A DNA stretch of 64,000 bases, taken from Erpobdella octoculata. Its lineage: Eukaryota; Annelida; Clitellata; Hirudinida; Erpobdellidae. This document shows positions 34,889 through 64,000 of this stretch, piece after piece. A program made the translations under genes and the position numbers. How positions within the stretch are numbered: position 1 is the stretch's first letter; every line of letters begins with the position of its first letter. The notes under the pieces were generated by a model. It worked only from the letters and a program-made list of their open reading frames with translations. It was not told the origin of the DNA and searched no databases. The DNA lies in the NCBI GenBank assembly GCA_963978895.1, contig OZ022247.1, forward strand, positions 24,992,030 to 25,056,029, read 5' to 3'.

Positions 34889-37800
34889 ATGCGGTCTCAA
34901 ACTTCAATCGTTGTCTTCATTTGGCTGATCCTCCAATCAGGTTGTTGTTACAACTTATACAAAAACTCAATTAAATTTATAAAATCTAATTTGATTAATA
35001 AAAAATTTTTTTTTATAATTTTTTTATAAAATAAAATAAAATTATGTTTACATAAAAGGTTCACTTGGTGAAGATGTTGAAGGACAGTGGTCAACATGGA
35101 GTGAATGCGATCAAGATTGCGATGGAGGAGTTACGACTAGATACTGTGTCTGGAATCCTTTCAAGTATCTATGAAATAATAATTGTTATAGGACTAAAGT
35201 TTTATTTTGAAACTAGCGGGGTTACCCGGCGTTGCCCGGGGTTTTTTAGAGGTTTTTCTAATGTTTGTCTCTCTCGCTCCCGTTTTTTTCTCCACTTTCC
35301 CGTTTTCGTCGCGTTCCCGGTCGCTTTTCCGCTCTCGGTCGTTTTCCAGCTCCCGTTCGCTTTCCCGCTCAGAAGTTTTGTTATCGATTTTCTCTTTTGC
35401 TCGCGTTTCCTTCCAAGCTTGCTCTCCCGATTCCAGTCGCTTTCCGCGTTCCCGGTCGCTTTCCGCGTTCCCGGTCGCTTTCCCGTTTCCGGTCGCTTTC
35501 CCGTTCCCGGTCGCTTTCCCGTTCCCGGTGGCTTTTCCGTTCCCGGTCGCTTTCCCGTTCCCGGTCGCTTTCCCGTTCCCGGTCGCTTTCCCGTTCCCGC
35601 TCACGCTTGCTCTCCCATTCCCGGTCACGGTTGCTCTCCCGTTCACGCTCATTTTTTCTTTTCCATTCTTTCATAACTTCTGTTAGCCTATAAAACGTAA
35701 AATAGATTTGCTAAGACTATATATATATATATATGAATGTTTGTGGGTTAGTTTGTCTATTATAGAAACGGGAAAGCGACCCGGAACGGACAGCGAGCGG
35801 GAACGGAAAAGCAAGCGTGAGCGGGAATGGGAGAGCAAACGTGAGCGGGAAAGCGACCGGGAGTGGTAAAGCGACCGGGAGCGGGAAAGCGACCGGGAGC
35901 GGGAAAACGACCGAAAACGGGAAAGCGAACGGGAGTGGGAAAGCAGGTGGGAAAGGAAACGGGAGAGAAAGAGACAAACATTAGAAAAACCTCTAAAAAA
36001 CCCGGGCAACGCCGGGTATCTCCGCTAGTACATACATAAACACACACACAGACACACATACATGCACATACACATACATACATACACACATACATACGCA
36101 CATACATATATATATAGTTCCCGCTCGCTCACCCGCTCCGCTCTGCTCATTTTGTGACGGATTTCAATTTTTTTTTATTTGACTCCCCTTGACTCTCAAG
36201 GTTGTGTGAAAATTTCATTACGATCGGATGAATGGTGTAGCAATGCATAAAGGACATTAACATACATATATACATATATACAAACATTCATTTTTATATA
36301 TATAGACTAATAGGTAGGTAATTAGTTTGATATCGTTTAAATTAATTATTTGAATTTATTTTTTTTACAGGGCACCAACCGACCCCACTTGTAAAGAAAA
36401 TGGAATTGAAGCAGAAAGTTGCAATTTAATATCTTGTGGTCGGTTGATGACAATGAACAGTTTACTCTGGCTATACGTTTTTGTATTTCTATTACATATT
36501 TTCAAACATTTGACAGAACATTCGTCAATAATTTCAATAACATTTAAATTATTTGAAAAAAATCAACAATTTATTTGACAGAACATTCATCAAAACTTTC
36601 CATAACATTTAAATTATTTTACAGAAATCAACAATTCATTTCATAGAAAAATAACAAATTATTTTTACCGACTAAACAATAATTTGTTTTTACAAAAAGA
36701 TACCAAGGAACCATTGCAGGAAGCCGGGTTTTCTCCGTGGTCTGCATGGTCAGCAAATCCTTCAAACGCAGATGAGCTTAAAAGAACAAGAGAATGCAAG
36801 AACGAGGATCTTGGTTGTGATGGATATCTGGATGAATCTATCACAATTAGTGATGTCAAAACCACTTCATCGCAAAGCAAGAAAGTTAAGAAAAAGCGGA
36901 TGAAAACGAAGACCAATGAAACAATGTCAGTAATAAAAGATAAAGGAAAGCCAGGTATACAAACTATTAAAAATTATTTTATTACAAGCGAAAATAATTT
37001 TAATATTATATGTAGAGTTAAAAGTTTGACAATGTTTAACGTGGCGTTAATCGTTGACTTCTAAGCCACGAATCACTTTATCCAACTTTATCCAACTCAC
37101 TTGTGGACCCATTTAGACATCAACCAGAGGCAGCCATTTATAGGCGCCTACTCACACCCCTTGAAGACGCTGGTGACGCCGGCGGGATTCGAACCGCCGA
37201 CTCTCAGGTCCACAGGCGAATGCCTTACCGCTATACCACCAGCGCCCGCTATGCCAGTTCAGAGCTCTAAAACTTAATCACAACACAAGATATTTTTGAT
37301 TAGAAAAAGTCGGACCTAAAATTTTTGGGTCACTATCAAGGACATCATTTAAGTGTATAAAAGTGTATAAGGTTTTTGAAAATGTTTGGAAAAAGTAGAT
37401 ACGACTACCCCCGGTCATCAGCTATTTTGGTAGAAAAAAGGGTATAAGATTGTGAAAAAATATTGGAATATGTGGCTTTTAATTAAGATTTTGTCCCAAA
37501 ATATTTGCTGAAATGCGCACCTGGTCTGGCCCACTACCACTACTAGGCCTAAATTCGCCACTGCCCACTGTCCACTACACAAACCTGAAATTTTATTTTT
37601 TATAAGAGAAAACCGGAAATTTGTGGGTCACAAAACTGACCTTTTAATTCTTTACATAATGAATTTCGAGTTATTTATTATATCTTTTTTAAACAAAAGA
37701 GGACAAATTTGAATCAAATCAATTGAAATTGCTCCAGTTTTCACTTCATTTGATTTTGACGATCTTTACTAGGCGTAAAGCAGACTTCCAGACCAATATG

Positions 37801-40663
37801 ATAGCTTGCAATATTTGCTAGCCACAAATAAGTGCCAATAATAATATAAATTTTTGTGGGCGTTGAAGATATATACGCTGTAATGGGGTTATTTTATTAT
37901 TATTTATTTTGTTGTAAAAATATAATCTCAATAAAACTCATTTTCAATGATTTTTTTTATTAAAAAACTATTAAACTGATTTAAAATCGCACAGTCATTA
38001 ATTGATTCAATTTAAAAACAGTTAACGAATGGAAATTTGTCAGAGACGAAGGAGCTTTTGAAATCGACAACTTTATTGGCGGAGGTAAAACAACATTTTA
38101 TTTTTTTATTTCTATTTAATTATTATTAAATAGAAATAAAAAAATGCAGGTAAATTTAATAACATTAGACTTTAAAAAAAAAAAAAAAAAAAACTGTTAC
38201 AAGCTGAAACTGAAAACTAAGGTGCTGTTTGATTTTATTAAAGGTGAGTGGACAGAAGAAGTCGACGAAGACTGGGAGTCATGGGGAACATGGAAAAAGA
38301 ATCCAAGTGGGTGGTTGGAGAAACTGAGAAAATGTAAAAATCCAAATGGTCCATGCAGGGGTCCTGGACGACAGCGAAAAAGAAAGAGGCCCAAGAGATA
38401 TTTAAGAGTAGGAAACTGGGACATTGAAATGGATGGAGGTGTTGTTCATTTAATAATGAATTCATTTATATATATATATAATTTTTAAACATCATGTACG
38501 TATGTCCACCAAATTTATTATGAACTCATTTATATATATAAAAATTTTTAAACATCATGTACGTATGTCCACCAAATTTAATAATGAACTCATTTATATA
38601 TATATATAAAATTTTTAAACATCATGTCCGGATGTCCACCAAACGTTTTTAAGTTCGGTAGATCATTATTAAATTTGCCCACTTCAAAAATATTTAGTTT
38701 AATAAAAAAATTGAAAAACAAAAAATTATCAGAAAATCAATTAAAGTAGCATATTAATAATTTTATGTTTGCAATATTATTATAAAATTTTCCCAATTTA
38801 AACAAACTTTTTCTTCATAGTAATTATAAACATCTTTTTTCTACTATTTGCCGGGTATTATTTTGTAATACGATATCGCAATAAAAGTTTATAACTATCT
38901 TAAAAGCATGTTTTTCATTTTTTTAGATTAACTTGCATTTGTTTAATATGGTTTTATTATTTTATATTGATTTTTGTTGAAATTTTAAAGATAACGTAGT
39001 TGAAGTAAACGAGGATTGGCAGACTTGGGGAGAATGGACTAAAAATTCAGACGACACTTACAGTAGGGTGAGAGTGTGCAAAAAGGCTCCTGATGGTCCG
39101 TGCAGAGGAAAAGACACACAAAGAGCAAAAAAAGTCGTAATAAAAGAAGTAGAACCAGAATATTACTATGACTACGACCAAGAACTTGCATTTGGTTCAA
39201 ATAGGACCATCAAAGGAAATAGAACTAAGAAATACCGAAAAAAAACAACATTACCTGAAGCAATTAAAACAACAGAGCTGCTACTGAAAACAACTACGAA
39301 ACTAACTCCACCACCAACAACAGCGCCACCGACTGAAAAAACAACACAGCCACCAACAACAACACTACCACCACCACTAGTTACAACAACAACACTTCCA
39401 CCACTACCACCAACAACAACGCCACCAGCAACAACACAACCACCAATTACACCACTAGAAACACCACCACCAACAACAACACCAACACCACCACCAACAA
39501 CACAACCACCATTTACACCACCAGAAACACCACCAACAACACAACCACCAATTACACCACTAGAAACACCACCACCAACAACAACACCAACACCACCACC
39601 AACAACAACACAACCACAATTTACACCACCAACAACACAACCACCATTTACACCACCACCAACAACACCACCACCACCATTTACACCACCACCACCAACA
39701 ACAACACAACCACCAATTACACCACCAGAAACACCACCAACACCACCAAAAACACCACCACCAACAACACAACCACCATATACACCACCACCAGAAACAC
39801 CACCAACAACACAACCACCAATTACACCACCAGAAACACCACCACCAACAACACAACCACCAACAACACAACCACCACCAACAACAGCTCTACCAATTAC
39901 AAAAACACCACCGTCTCAAATTCAAACAACAGAGAAACCAACAATTCCTCCAACAGAGAAACCAACAATTCCTCCAACAGAGAAACCAACAATTCCTCCA
40001 ACAGAGAAACCAACAATTCCTCCAACAGAGAAGCCAACAATTCCTCCAACAGAAAAACCAACAATTCCGCCAACAGAGAAACCAACAGTTCCTCCAACGC
40101 AAACAAGAAAGCCAACAACGACGACTACTACTACAACTACAAAGAAGCCAACAACACAAAAAGTTCAGCCTCCTCAACCCCAGCCACAGCTGCCACCCAT
40201 AATTATTTCAGTCAACTGCGGGAACAATGGTGAGTGCAACAATAAGAAACACGAAAGAGAACCAGGAGTACTGGTTGGAGAAATTGTTGTTCCTCTGATT
40301 CAAGAGGAGGAAAAAGAAGACTGCTCTGACGATGATGACAGTCATCTGTTTGCGAAGTGGATAGAATCATTGAGACCTCTTCCAAAATACAGACATCGTC
40401 CTGAATACTCTCTTCCACCAGGTTTGACTCTGATTCCAACTGATCTTTTGAAGACTCTCATTGATTGTGAATGCTTGAAAAGCCGATGGGAAAGATACGA
40501 TGCTGGCAGATCGAACGATTTCTTCAGAGAATTCTATGGGAGTCCTAGGCCTTCATTTAGATGGCAGAAGAAAATTCGTCCTATGAGAAGAAGGTGGCCC
40601 ATTTCTGATCCCGAGTACGATGAATATTATGATTACCCTAAAATGAGGGCTGGTTTGTTCTAA
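34889..40663 (+). CDS. Secreted TSP1 protein with Thr/Pro mucin-like tract, seven exons
   Basis: Exons 34889-34940, 35059-35164, 36371-36438, 36700-36954, 38022-38084, 38244-38438 and 38991-40663 join in phase (1, 2, 1, 1, 1, 1) to 803 residues. A signal peptide (MRSQTSIVVFIWLILQS) is followed by an ordinary TSP1 domain split over exons 2-3: WSTWSEC, then cysteines 34, 38, 47, 60, 70, 75. Exons 4, 6 and 7 each add a reduced two-cysteine TSP1-like unit (FSPWSAWS...RECKN; DWESWGTW...RKCKN..GPCRG; DWQTWGEW...RVCKK..GPCRG) plus basic linkers. Exon 7 then encodes about 290 residues of Thr/Pro, including about seven copies of PTEKPTIP (24-bp unit, about 39930-40095), and a unique C-terminal region with a few cysteines and Tyr/Asp-rich end. 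It is probably an O-glycosylated extracellular-matrix or mucus protein. AATAAA lies at 40797. Confidence 0.85.
35213..36306 (-). mobile_element. Non-autonomous Helitron-like element (outer copy)
   Basis: Lies in intron 2 of the TSP1/mucin gene. Read on the minus strand it starts TCTATATATATAAAAATG and ends with a GC hairpin (cccgg-gcaacg-ccggg), 8 nt, then CTAG, which are the end features of Helitrons. It has no coding capacity. It holds an internal minisatellite (18-bp unit cgctttcccgttcccggt, about 35420-35650) and is interrupted by a second copy in the opposite orientation. Confidence 0.6.
35716..36028 (+). mobile_element. Non-autonomous Helitron-like element (nested, inverted copy)
   Basis: The last 70 bp (hairpin cccgggcaacgccggg then CTAG at 36025-36028) are the inverted match of the outer element's end at 35213-35285. 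The left end reads ctatatatatatatatgaat, close to the outer element's start. It carries its own GC-rich minisatellite. Confidence 0.55.
37147..37246 (-). mobile_element. tRNA-derived SINE segment, copy 2
   Basis: On the minus strand: ggcgctggtggtatagcggt (A-box-like) and ggcggttcgaatcccgcc (B box). It is closer to a real tRNA than copy 1. It lies in intron 4 of the TSP1/mucin gene. No separate tRNA gene is claimed because the same unit recurs at 16391-16490. Confidence 0.8.
38455..38645. repeat. About 66-bp tandem repeat, three copies
   Basis: Each copy has a tatatata run, aatttttaaacatcatgt, then atgtccaccaaa. It lies in the intron after exon 6 of the TSP1/mucin gene. Confidence 0.85.
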
Positions 40664-40796
40664 ATAACCTTTTTTCTTGAGCTCGGTTTCAAATTTTAAG
40701 CTGAACCAACTAAAACTTCAACTAAACTCTTTAATATATGAACATGGATTTCACATTTTTTGCTTGTTTTGTGACTTAGGTGTTTTACTTGGGTTG

Positions 40797-40802
40797 AATA
40801 AA
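40797..40802 (+). promoter_or_regulatory. Poly(A) signal candidate of the TSP1/mucin gene
   Basis: AATAAA 134 bases after the stop codon. Confidence 0.5.
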
Positions 40803-42300
40803 ACTTTTTGAAACTGGGATTATTTTGTTTAAAAGTTTTCTATAAAAAGGGAATAATAATAAAATTACTCGTCTGTCGAATCTTGAAAAGTGAAAAACCT
40901 TGATAGTAGATAATTGCAAAAACAGAGAAAACCCAAAATAAATGGAATAATTTAAATAAATATTTAGGTGTACAAAAATATATAACAAGCATATATACCT
41001 GTAATATAAATAAAATACATTTTTTTGTCCCAAGATGACTAAAATATTAGCATTTTGTACGTTAGGAATGTTAATTTGATTTATTGATAGATTTACTGAT
41101 TTAATTTTATTCGATAGGGGAAGTTTGCATTCTTGAGCAATACCTTTAACAAAATCGTGTTTTAAAGTTCTTTGTTTATTGTTTACAATAAAAATAATGA
41201 GTAATTATTTAATTTTTATTTTATATAATTATATGTTATCAACAAATAGAAAAATAAACAAACAAACAAAAAAGAAATGCCAGTATGAAACAAATAGTAT
41301 ACCTACCTATATGATTAAAAGAAGCTATCAAAGTAAAAAACTTAGCAAGTGTACTGATGCTTGTTAATGACAATCTATCATTGTTGCAATGTGTAAAGAC
41401 AGCTAGTAGTGGTAACGATTAGGAATTACTAGAAATGATTAAAAGAACCATGGTAAGTAGAGACAAAAATTTAATTCTAAAATTACCTGTAAGTCAAAGT
41501 TGTAAAAGTTTCTTCTGATCCGATGCCGATTTTCTGAGTTATCTTAAGCACGATGTCAATATAGGACTAGAAAAAGCTCACAAGAAGACGATAGTCACAC
41601 AATTAATTAAAGGAATGTAGTTTTTTAAGTTACGATGAGCGCCTAACAATTTTAAGGTGTAAGTTGACAAAACATAAAAGACGGAGAGCAAGAAATTATT
41701 TGATACTTGCATAAAACATACTTATAAACAAGATTATCTTGATTCAGAAAGCTCGTCGTTTAAGTTTTCTTACCTAATATAAGAAATTTTCAAGAAAAGA
41801 AGAACCAGAAGTTTTTACAGCGTTATATTTATCAATGAATTGAATCCGCTAAAAACCCCAGTAAATTCTGATTTTTAATACAATTATTATCATTATGCTA
41901 TTGTTGCTTCTAATAGTAGTGAATATTACACACATTCACATAGTCATTTGACATCTTATTCACTTTAGTGTATTGAATGAATTAATTTTAAAGAATAAAA
42001 TGTGCTTCTCATTGGATAAGTTATTCTTTTTAAATTTTTTGTAAAAGCTTTCACGTAATTTTTTCAGCATCAAAACATGTACTTGTGACATATAAATCGA
42101 ACTGAAAAGTGAAACAATTATTGTGATTATAAAAAATAAGTATATATATATCGATTTTTTTTATAGTTTCTTCACTTTTAAAGCCTCACCCACTACTGCT
42201 GATCCCTTTGTATTTTGTTTAACCACCACACCATACACACCCAGCTTATTTATCCATTCTTTCAGATTAACCTTTTTTTCTTAACCAACGCTGCTCTTGC
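40803..42300. other. Gene-free intergenic stretch
   Basis: No exon, RNA gene or clear repeat recognised. Confidence 0.4.
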
Positions 42301-42650
42301 TCGGGGTCCTAACTTTGATTTTGGTCCCCCCTTACATTTATCTTCAGTACCGCACACCCCCTGATTTTGGTCCCCCTCCTTACATTTATCTTTAGCACCG
42401 TACACCCCCTGATTTTGGTCCCCCTCCTTACATTTATCTTCAGCACCGCACACCCCTGATTTTGGTCCCCCTCCTTACATTTATCTTCAGCACCGCACAC
42501 CCCCTGATTTTGGTCCCCCTCCTTACATTTATCTTCAGCACCGCACACCCCCTGATTTTGGTCCCCCTCCTTACATTTATCTTTAGCACCGCACACCCCC
42601 TGATTTTGGTCCCCCTTCCTTACATTTATCTTTAGCACCGTACACCCCTG
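42301..42650. repeat. 47-48-bp minisatellite
   Basis: About seven copies of a GC-richer unit (ccccctgattttggtccccc then tccttacatttatcttcagc and accgcaca). The 16-residue repeats in minus-strand frames are its translation. Confidence 0.92.
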
Positions 42651-45600
42651 ATCTTTACTCTTTCCTCTCCTGAATTCAGCCTTCTCATCAAAATGGAAAA
42701 AAAAATATTTAGATTTCTAGAGACGAATCGCGTGCATCTCACACACTCGTATCGGGTCAATTTCTCAAGGAGCAATAAAAAAACTTGCTCTCGTATCAAA
42801 CATTGGCTAAGAAATCGATATTTAACACCAGAAGATGGATAGATTTATTTTTTTTCTGTTTATCCTAAGAAATAATAACTATTTAGGTTATTCTGGGGAC
42901 GTCTATCAGTTTCGTAATATAAATTGCGAATAGTTTTGAGCTTTTCGGTAATTAGGAAACTAGATTACCTATATAAACTGAGAAACTTTGAAGTGCTGCA
43001 ATAGGGTTTTAAGTGTTTTTTTTACTGTGTACCAGCATTGGCAGAAATGAAAGTAAAAGTAAATGCAATAACGTTTAACATGTATTTTATTTATACATAG
43101 AAGCGTTGTGGCAACAGTGGTTTATTCATTTTAAAACAGCGGCGACATAAATACCTAGATGAACCAATGAACAAAACATCCCTTGCGTGTTTGTGAAATG
43201 TTGCTTCTATTCTGTCTTGCGATGTTTAGTGATTTGACCCATTATATCTATTTATCATCTTCAGTTATTAAATAAAAACAGATAAAATAATACTAATAAT
43301 GGAACGGAACAAAGCAAAAAAGGGCTTTATAATTGTATCAGGTTAACTAGTAAACATCAACTCCTTTATTTGAAAATGTGATATGATATAAATATAACAT
43401 GTCTTTAATTTATATTGTGTGCTCATTCACATTTGTAGACTCTATCAAATTTTTACTGATCATTATATATCACAAATGAGTACAAAAATGATACGCTTTT
43501 CAAGTCTAGGTGTAATTTTTCAGCACAAAGTTTCATCCACAGAAATAAATTAAGTTGATTCAGCACGGCATCAAGTTTGCGATGAAAATTATAAAATGAC
43601 CGTCAGTGTGACCTGCATGATCAAATCAGCTGTTTACACTTTTTTTTAGGAAATAATTTTTAATTCAGTAGTCGTTAAGAATCAACTTTTTCAACTTCTT
43701 AAATTAAATTTTTACTTTTACTTGTTTATGATACGTTGTAAGAAGTTAAATTTTAATAAATTATCAGATAGAGTATTATCTTATTGGCTAGATTAATATT
43801 TTACCTGCATTGTTTTCCCCACCTGTTTGACTCTTTTTCTTCTTCATCTTCTTTGTGTGACCTAGCTCAACAGCAGGTAGGTTTATTAGGATAGGATGGC
43901 AAACAACAACCGGTAACACATTTATGGTTCACCGTCACGATCAACTTTTACATTTTCTGTATTTGATTATTTTACAAAATTGTTATAACAGTAATGTTAA
44001 GTAAGTAAGGGTTGTCATCTTTTAAAAAAAATTTCGGTTTAAATAAAGTTAGCCATTAATTTAGTCATTAAGATTTTTGCAGAGAAATATTTGCCTCCAA
44101 TTTATTTATGACTGGCATTTGCTACTTCAATAATAAAGTATTAAAAGAATTATTTAAGCAGGTAATAAAATAAAATAAGTTTATACTCCATTATAAAAAA
44201 ACCGGAAAAAGGAAGAAAGAAAAACCTATATTGAAGCAGTGGGAAAGTTCCAAGAAGATGCGATACATTTAATAATTATAATAATAATTTGTATGAAAGA
44301 AACCAAAAGATGCAGGTGTAGTACATCTGATATGATGACTGTGAAAAGATTTTGTTGATGTGAAATTGAGGAACATTTAGAGCGCTTAACATTCTTAGTT
44401 CGAGTCATCTAACAGCCGTTTAACACGGCTAACTAGCTGGGTGACTGGCTGGCTGGCTGGCTAGCTGGCCGAAATAGTCCTTAATAGTAGACGTCTGATA
44501 TCGACGCCGATAACCAACAACGAAAAAAGAAGTTTGAAATTTGAAATTTAGTGTTCCTTGTACGTGACTTCGTAGCTCGACTCAAATGAAGCGTTTTTAA
44601 AAGCTCACTGAGACGAGACAATATTGATAGACTACGTAGTTCACTGATCTGACAATAATAGTTTGTAATAAAAATAATTTAAACTTGTTTTTTTAATTGC
44701 TATAATATAATAAATTTTAATAAATGTTTTAACAAAATAGCTGCATATTACTCTTGATTCTTAACTAAGATTATTAAATCAGCTTTCTATTTTTTCCTAA
44801 TAGTTTTCTTAAAGGAGACCTGAAGACGAAATTATTTTAAAAGAATTGAAGGATTTTGATGACTGAAAGATTAATTTTAGACAAATGTGTGGGTGCTAGG
44901 TAAAACTTTGTGACCTTGTATGCACGAGCTGTTCCTGGAGCTTTGGTTCACAAGAGGCGTCAATGTGTATCTTGAATTTTTTTAAATTTTAAATAATAAA
45001 AATATTCATAGACCTACATCGTGCGCTCGAGCATGGAAAGTGTATAAAACGGCTAAAAAATCCGTAAAAAATTGAAATGACATCCCTGGAGTAAAGACAG
45101 ATAATGAAATATGCTAGAATCGATAAACGCCAGTCAAGTGAATAGCAAGTCTGGAAGATTCGGAGATAGAGGAAGTCGAGGCAATATTTTGAGATAGATG
45201 AAAGGTAAGGTAAAATTTGGCGATGGCTAAAGTTATGTTTGGAGATGGAGTAGGATGCAAAACAATAAAAAATCCATCACGCAATCCTAATGATGAATTT
45301 GTTTCTTAACACAATTTATTCTTATTGGGACTGATTTATTGAATTTAGTCAAGCACGTTTTTTTTTACAGATTTTCAATTATACAGATCCCAAAAATAAC
45401 ACTTTTCGATTTTGTTCTAGAATGAGTAAAAGTCATACATAAACAAGCTAGAAAAAATATGTTAGAACAACGACTTTAAATCGACAGCATAAACGAATAT
45501 AATTTGGCTAACATTATCAAGTAAATATTAATCAGATAAAGGAAAACACTAGAGCAAACAAAAACCAATACCAATGGAAAACCTTATATATAAATAATTG

Positions 45601-45757
45601 GTTAATTTTTTTTTAGAAACTGTCAAACCTTACCTCGAGAAAGTTAATAAAATGCAAGGTGGTGAAGGGCAGGGGCTACTGGGGAGGGGTAGGAGATGAA
45701 GAAAATGATGTTTGTGGCAACTTGCTTACGTGGCAACAGTTGTGGTAAATGATAGGG
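42651..45757. other. Gene-free intergenic stretch
   Basis: About 3 kb with no recognised exon. A short CTGG tetranucleotide run lies at about 44439-44470. Confidence 0.4.
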
Positions 45758-45765
45758 TATAAAAG
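45758..45765 (+). promoter_or_regulatory. TATA box of the large TSP1-repeat gene
   Basis: TATAAAAG lies 165 bp before the start codon. An initiator-like TCAGAC at 45788 sits about 30 bp downstream, the normal TATA-to-start spacing. This would give a 5' UTR of about 140 nt. Confidence 0.6.
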
Positions 45766-45929
45766 TCTATCTTTCGTGACCATAGCTTCAGACAGAAAAC
45801 TGTTTTCCAAAAGTTGCGGATTTTATAATTTACCGCTTCTTGAGGAAAATTTGTTATTATTTCATTTTTGTTGAAATAAAATAAAGATAAGATAAAAAAT
45901 TAAAAAAGTGAATTGGCAATACGACCAAA

Positions 45930-63916
<17,987 letters not shown>

Positions 63917-64000
63917 GTAAACATAACTTATTTATTTTTTATTTTTTTAAAATGATTAATTCATATACACTGATGAATGCATGCAGTTTTCTGATTGGAT

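Noticed and set aside
35065..36107. Arg/Ser/Phe-rich and Lys/Glu-rich ORFs on both strands
   Set aside because: They lie in the GC-rich minisatellites of the Helitron-like elements within an intron; no conserved protein is seen.
37147..37246. Possible functional tRNA gene
   Set aside because: The same 100-bp unit recurs at 16391-16490 with extra non-tRNA sequence, so a tRNA-derived SINE is the better reading.
39560..40177. Trp/Cys-rich minus-strand ORFs
   Set aside because: Antisense shadow of the Thr/Pro-rich coding exon, which has matching splice phases and a signal peptide on the + strand.
42262..42638. Minus-strand ORFs with 16-residue CKEGDQNQG-type repeats
   Set aside because: Period equals the 48-bp minisatellite, and the ORFs open in more than one frame with frame-shifting variants between copies.
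42301..42650. CRISPR-like array of repeats
   Set aside because: Repeats are head-to-tail with no unique spacers, and the window is animal DNA.

Overview
This is a window of animal nuclear DNA. It is AT-rich, with GT-AG introns, secreted multidomain proteins (Ig, CAP, fibrinogen-related, TSP1), a TATA-binding protein gene, a tRNA-derived SINE, Helitron-like elements, an RTE-like retrotransposon and very heavy microsatellite content. The gene families and repeat style suggest an invertebrate, possibly a lophotrochozoan. The phylum cannot be fixed from the sequence alone. Every host gene I can support lies on the + strand.

Layout: 1-345 is an Ig-like exon of a gene that begins upstream. 345-12,085 is a gene desert of microsatellites and minisatellites, including 1.1 kb of (TACA)n. 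12,086-14,180 is a 5-exon CAP-superfamily secreted protein. 15,057-17,116 is a 6-exon fibrinogen-related (ficolin-like) protein. 19,566-22,332 is a 7-exon glutaminyl-peptide cyclotransferase. 27,055-29,034 is an unrecognised 659-residue intronless ORF. 30,059-32,770 is TATA-binding protein (core certain, first exon tentative). 34,889-40,663 is a secreted TSP1/mucin-like protein. 45,930 to beyond the right edge is a very large TSP1-like repeat protein, with 34 exons visible and still open at 63,916.

The most striking content is the pair of adjacent TSP1-type genes. The first carries one ordinary six-cysteine TSP1 domain, three reduced domains and a Thr/Pro-rich mucin-like tract. The second is built of at least 32 reduced domains. 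These keep the W-x-x-W-x-x-W face and the basic ladder but only the third and fourth cysteines, which pair with each other in ordinary TSP1 domains. The domains fall into a Lys/Arg-rich class A (16 domains) and a class B (16 domains) ending in a Gly-Gly-Lys or similar turn. Class B alternates strictly between a long (162-nt) and a short (153-156-nt) exon, with one exact intron loss that fuses a short and a long exon. Nearly all introns are phase 1.

Mobile DNA sits inside these genes. An uninterrupted 1055-residue RTE-like retrotransposon (minus strand) lies in an intron of the large TSP1 gene. Helitron-like elements, two of them nested in opposite orientation, lie in introns of both TSP1 genes. 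Two copies of one 100-bp tRNA-derived SINE segment lie in introns of the fibrinogen-related gene and the first TSP1 gene.

All exon models come from reading frames, splice dinucleotides, phase agreement and family resemblance. No transcript or database evidence was used.
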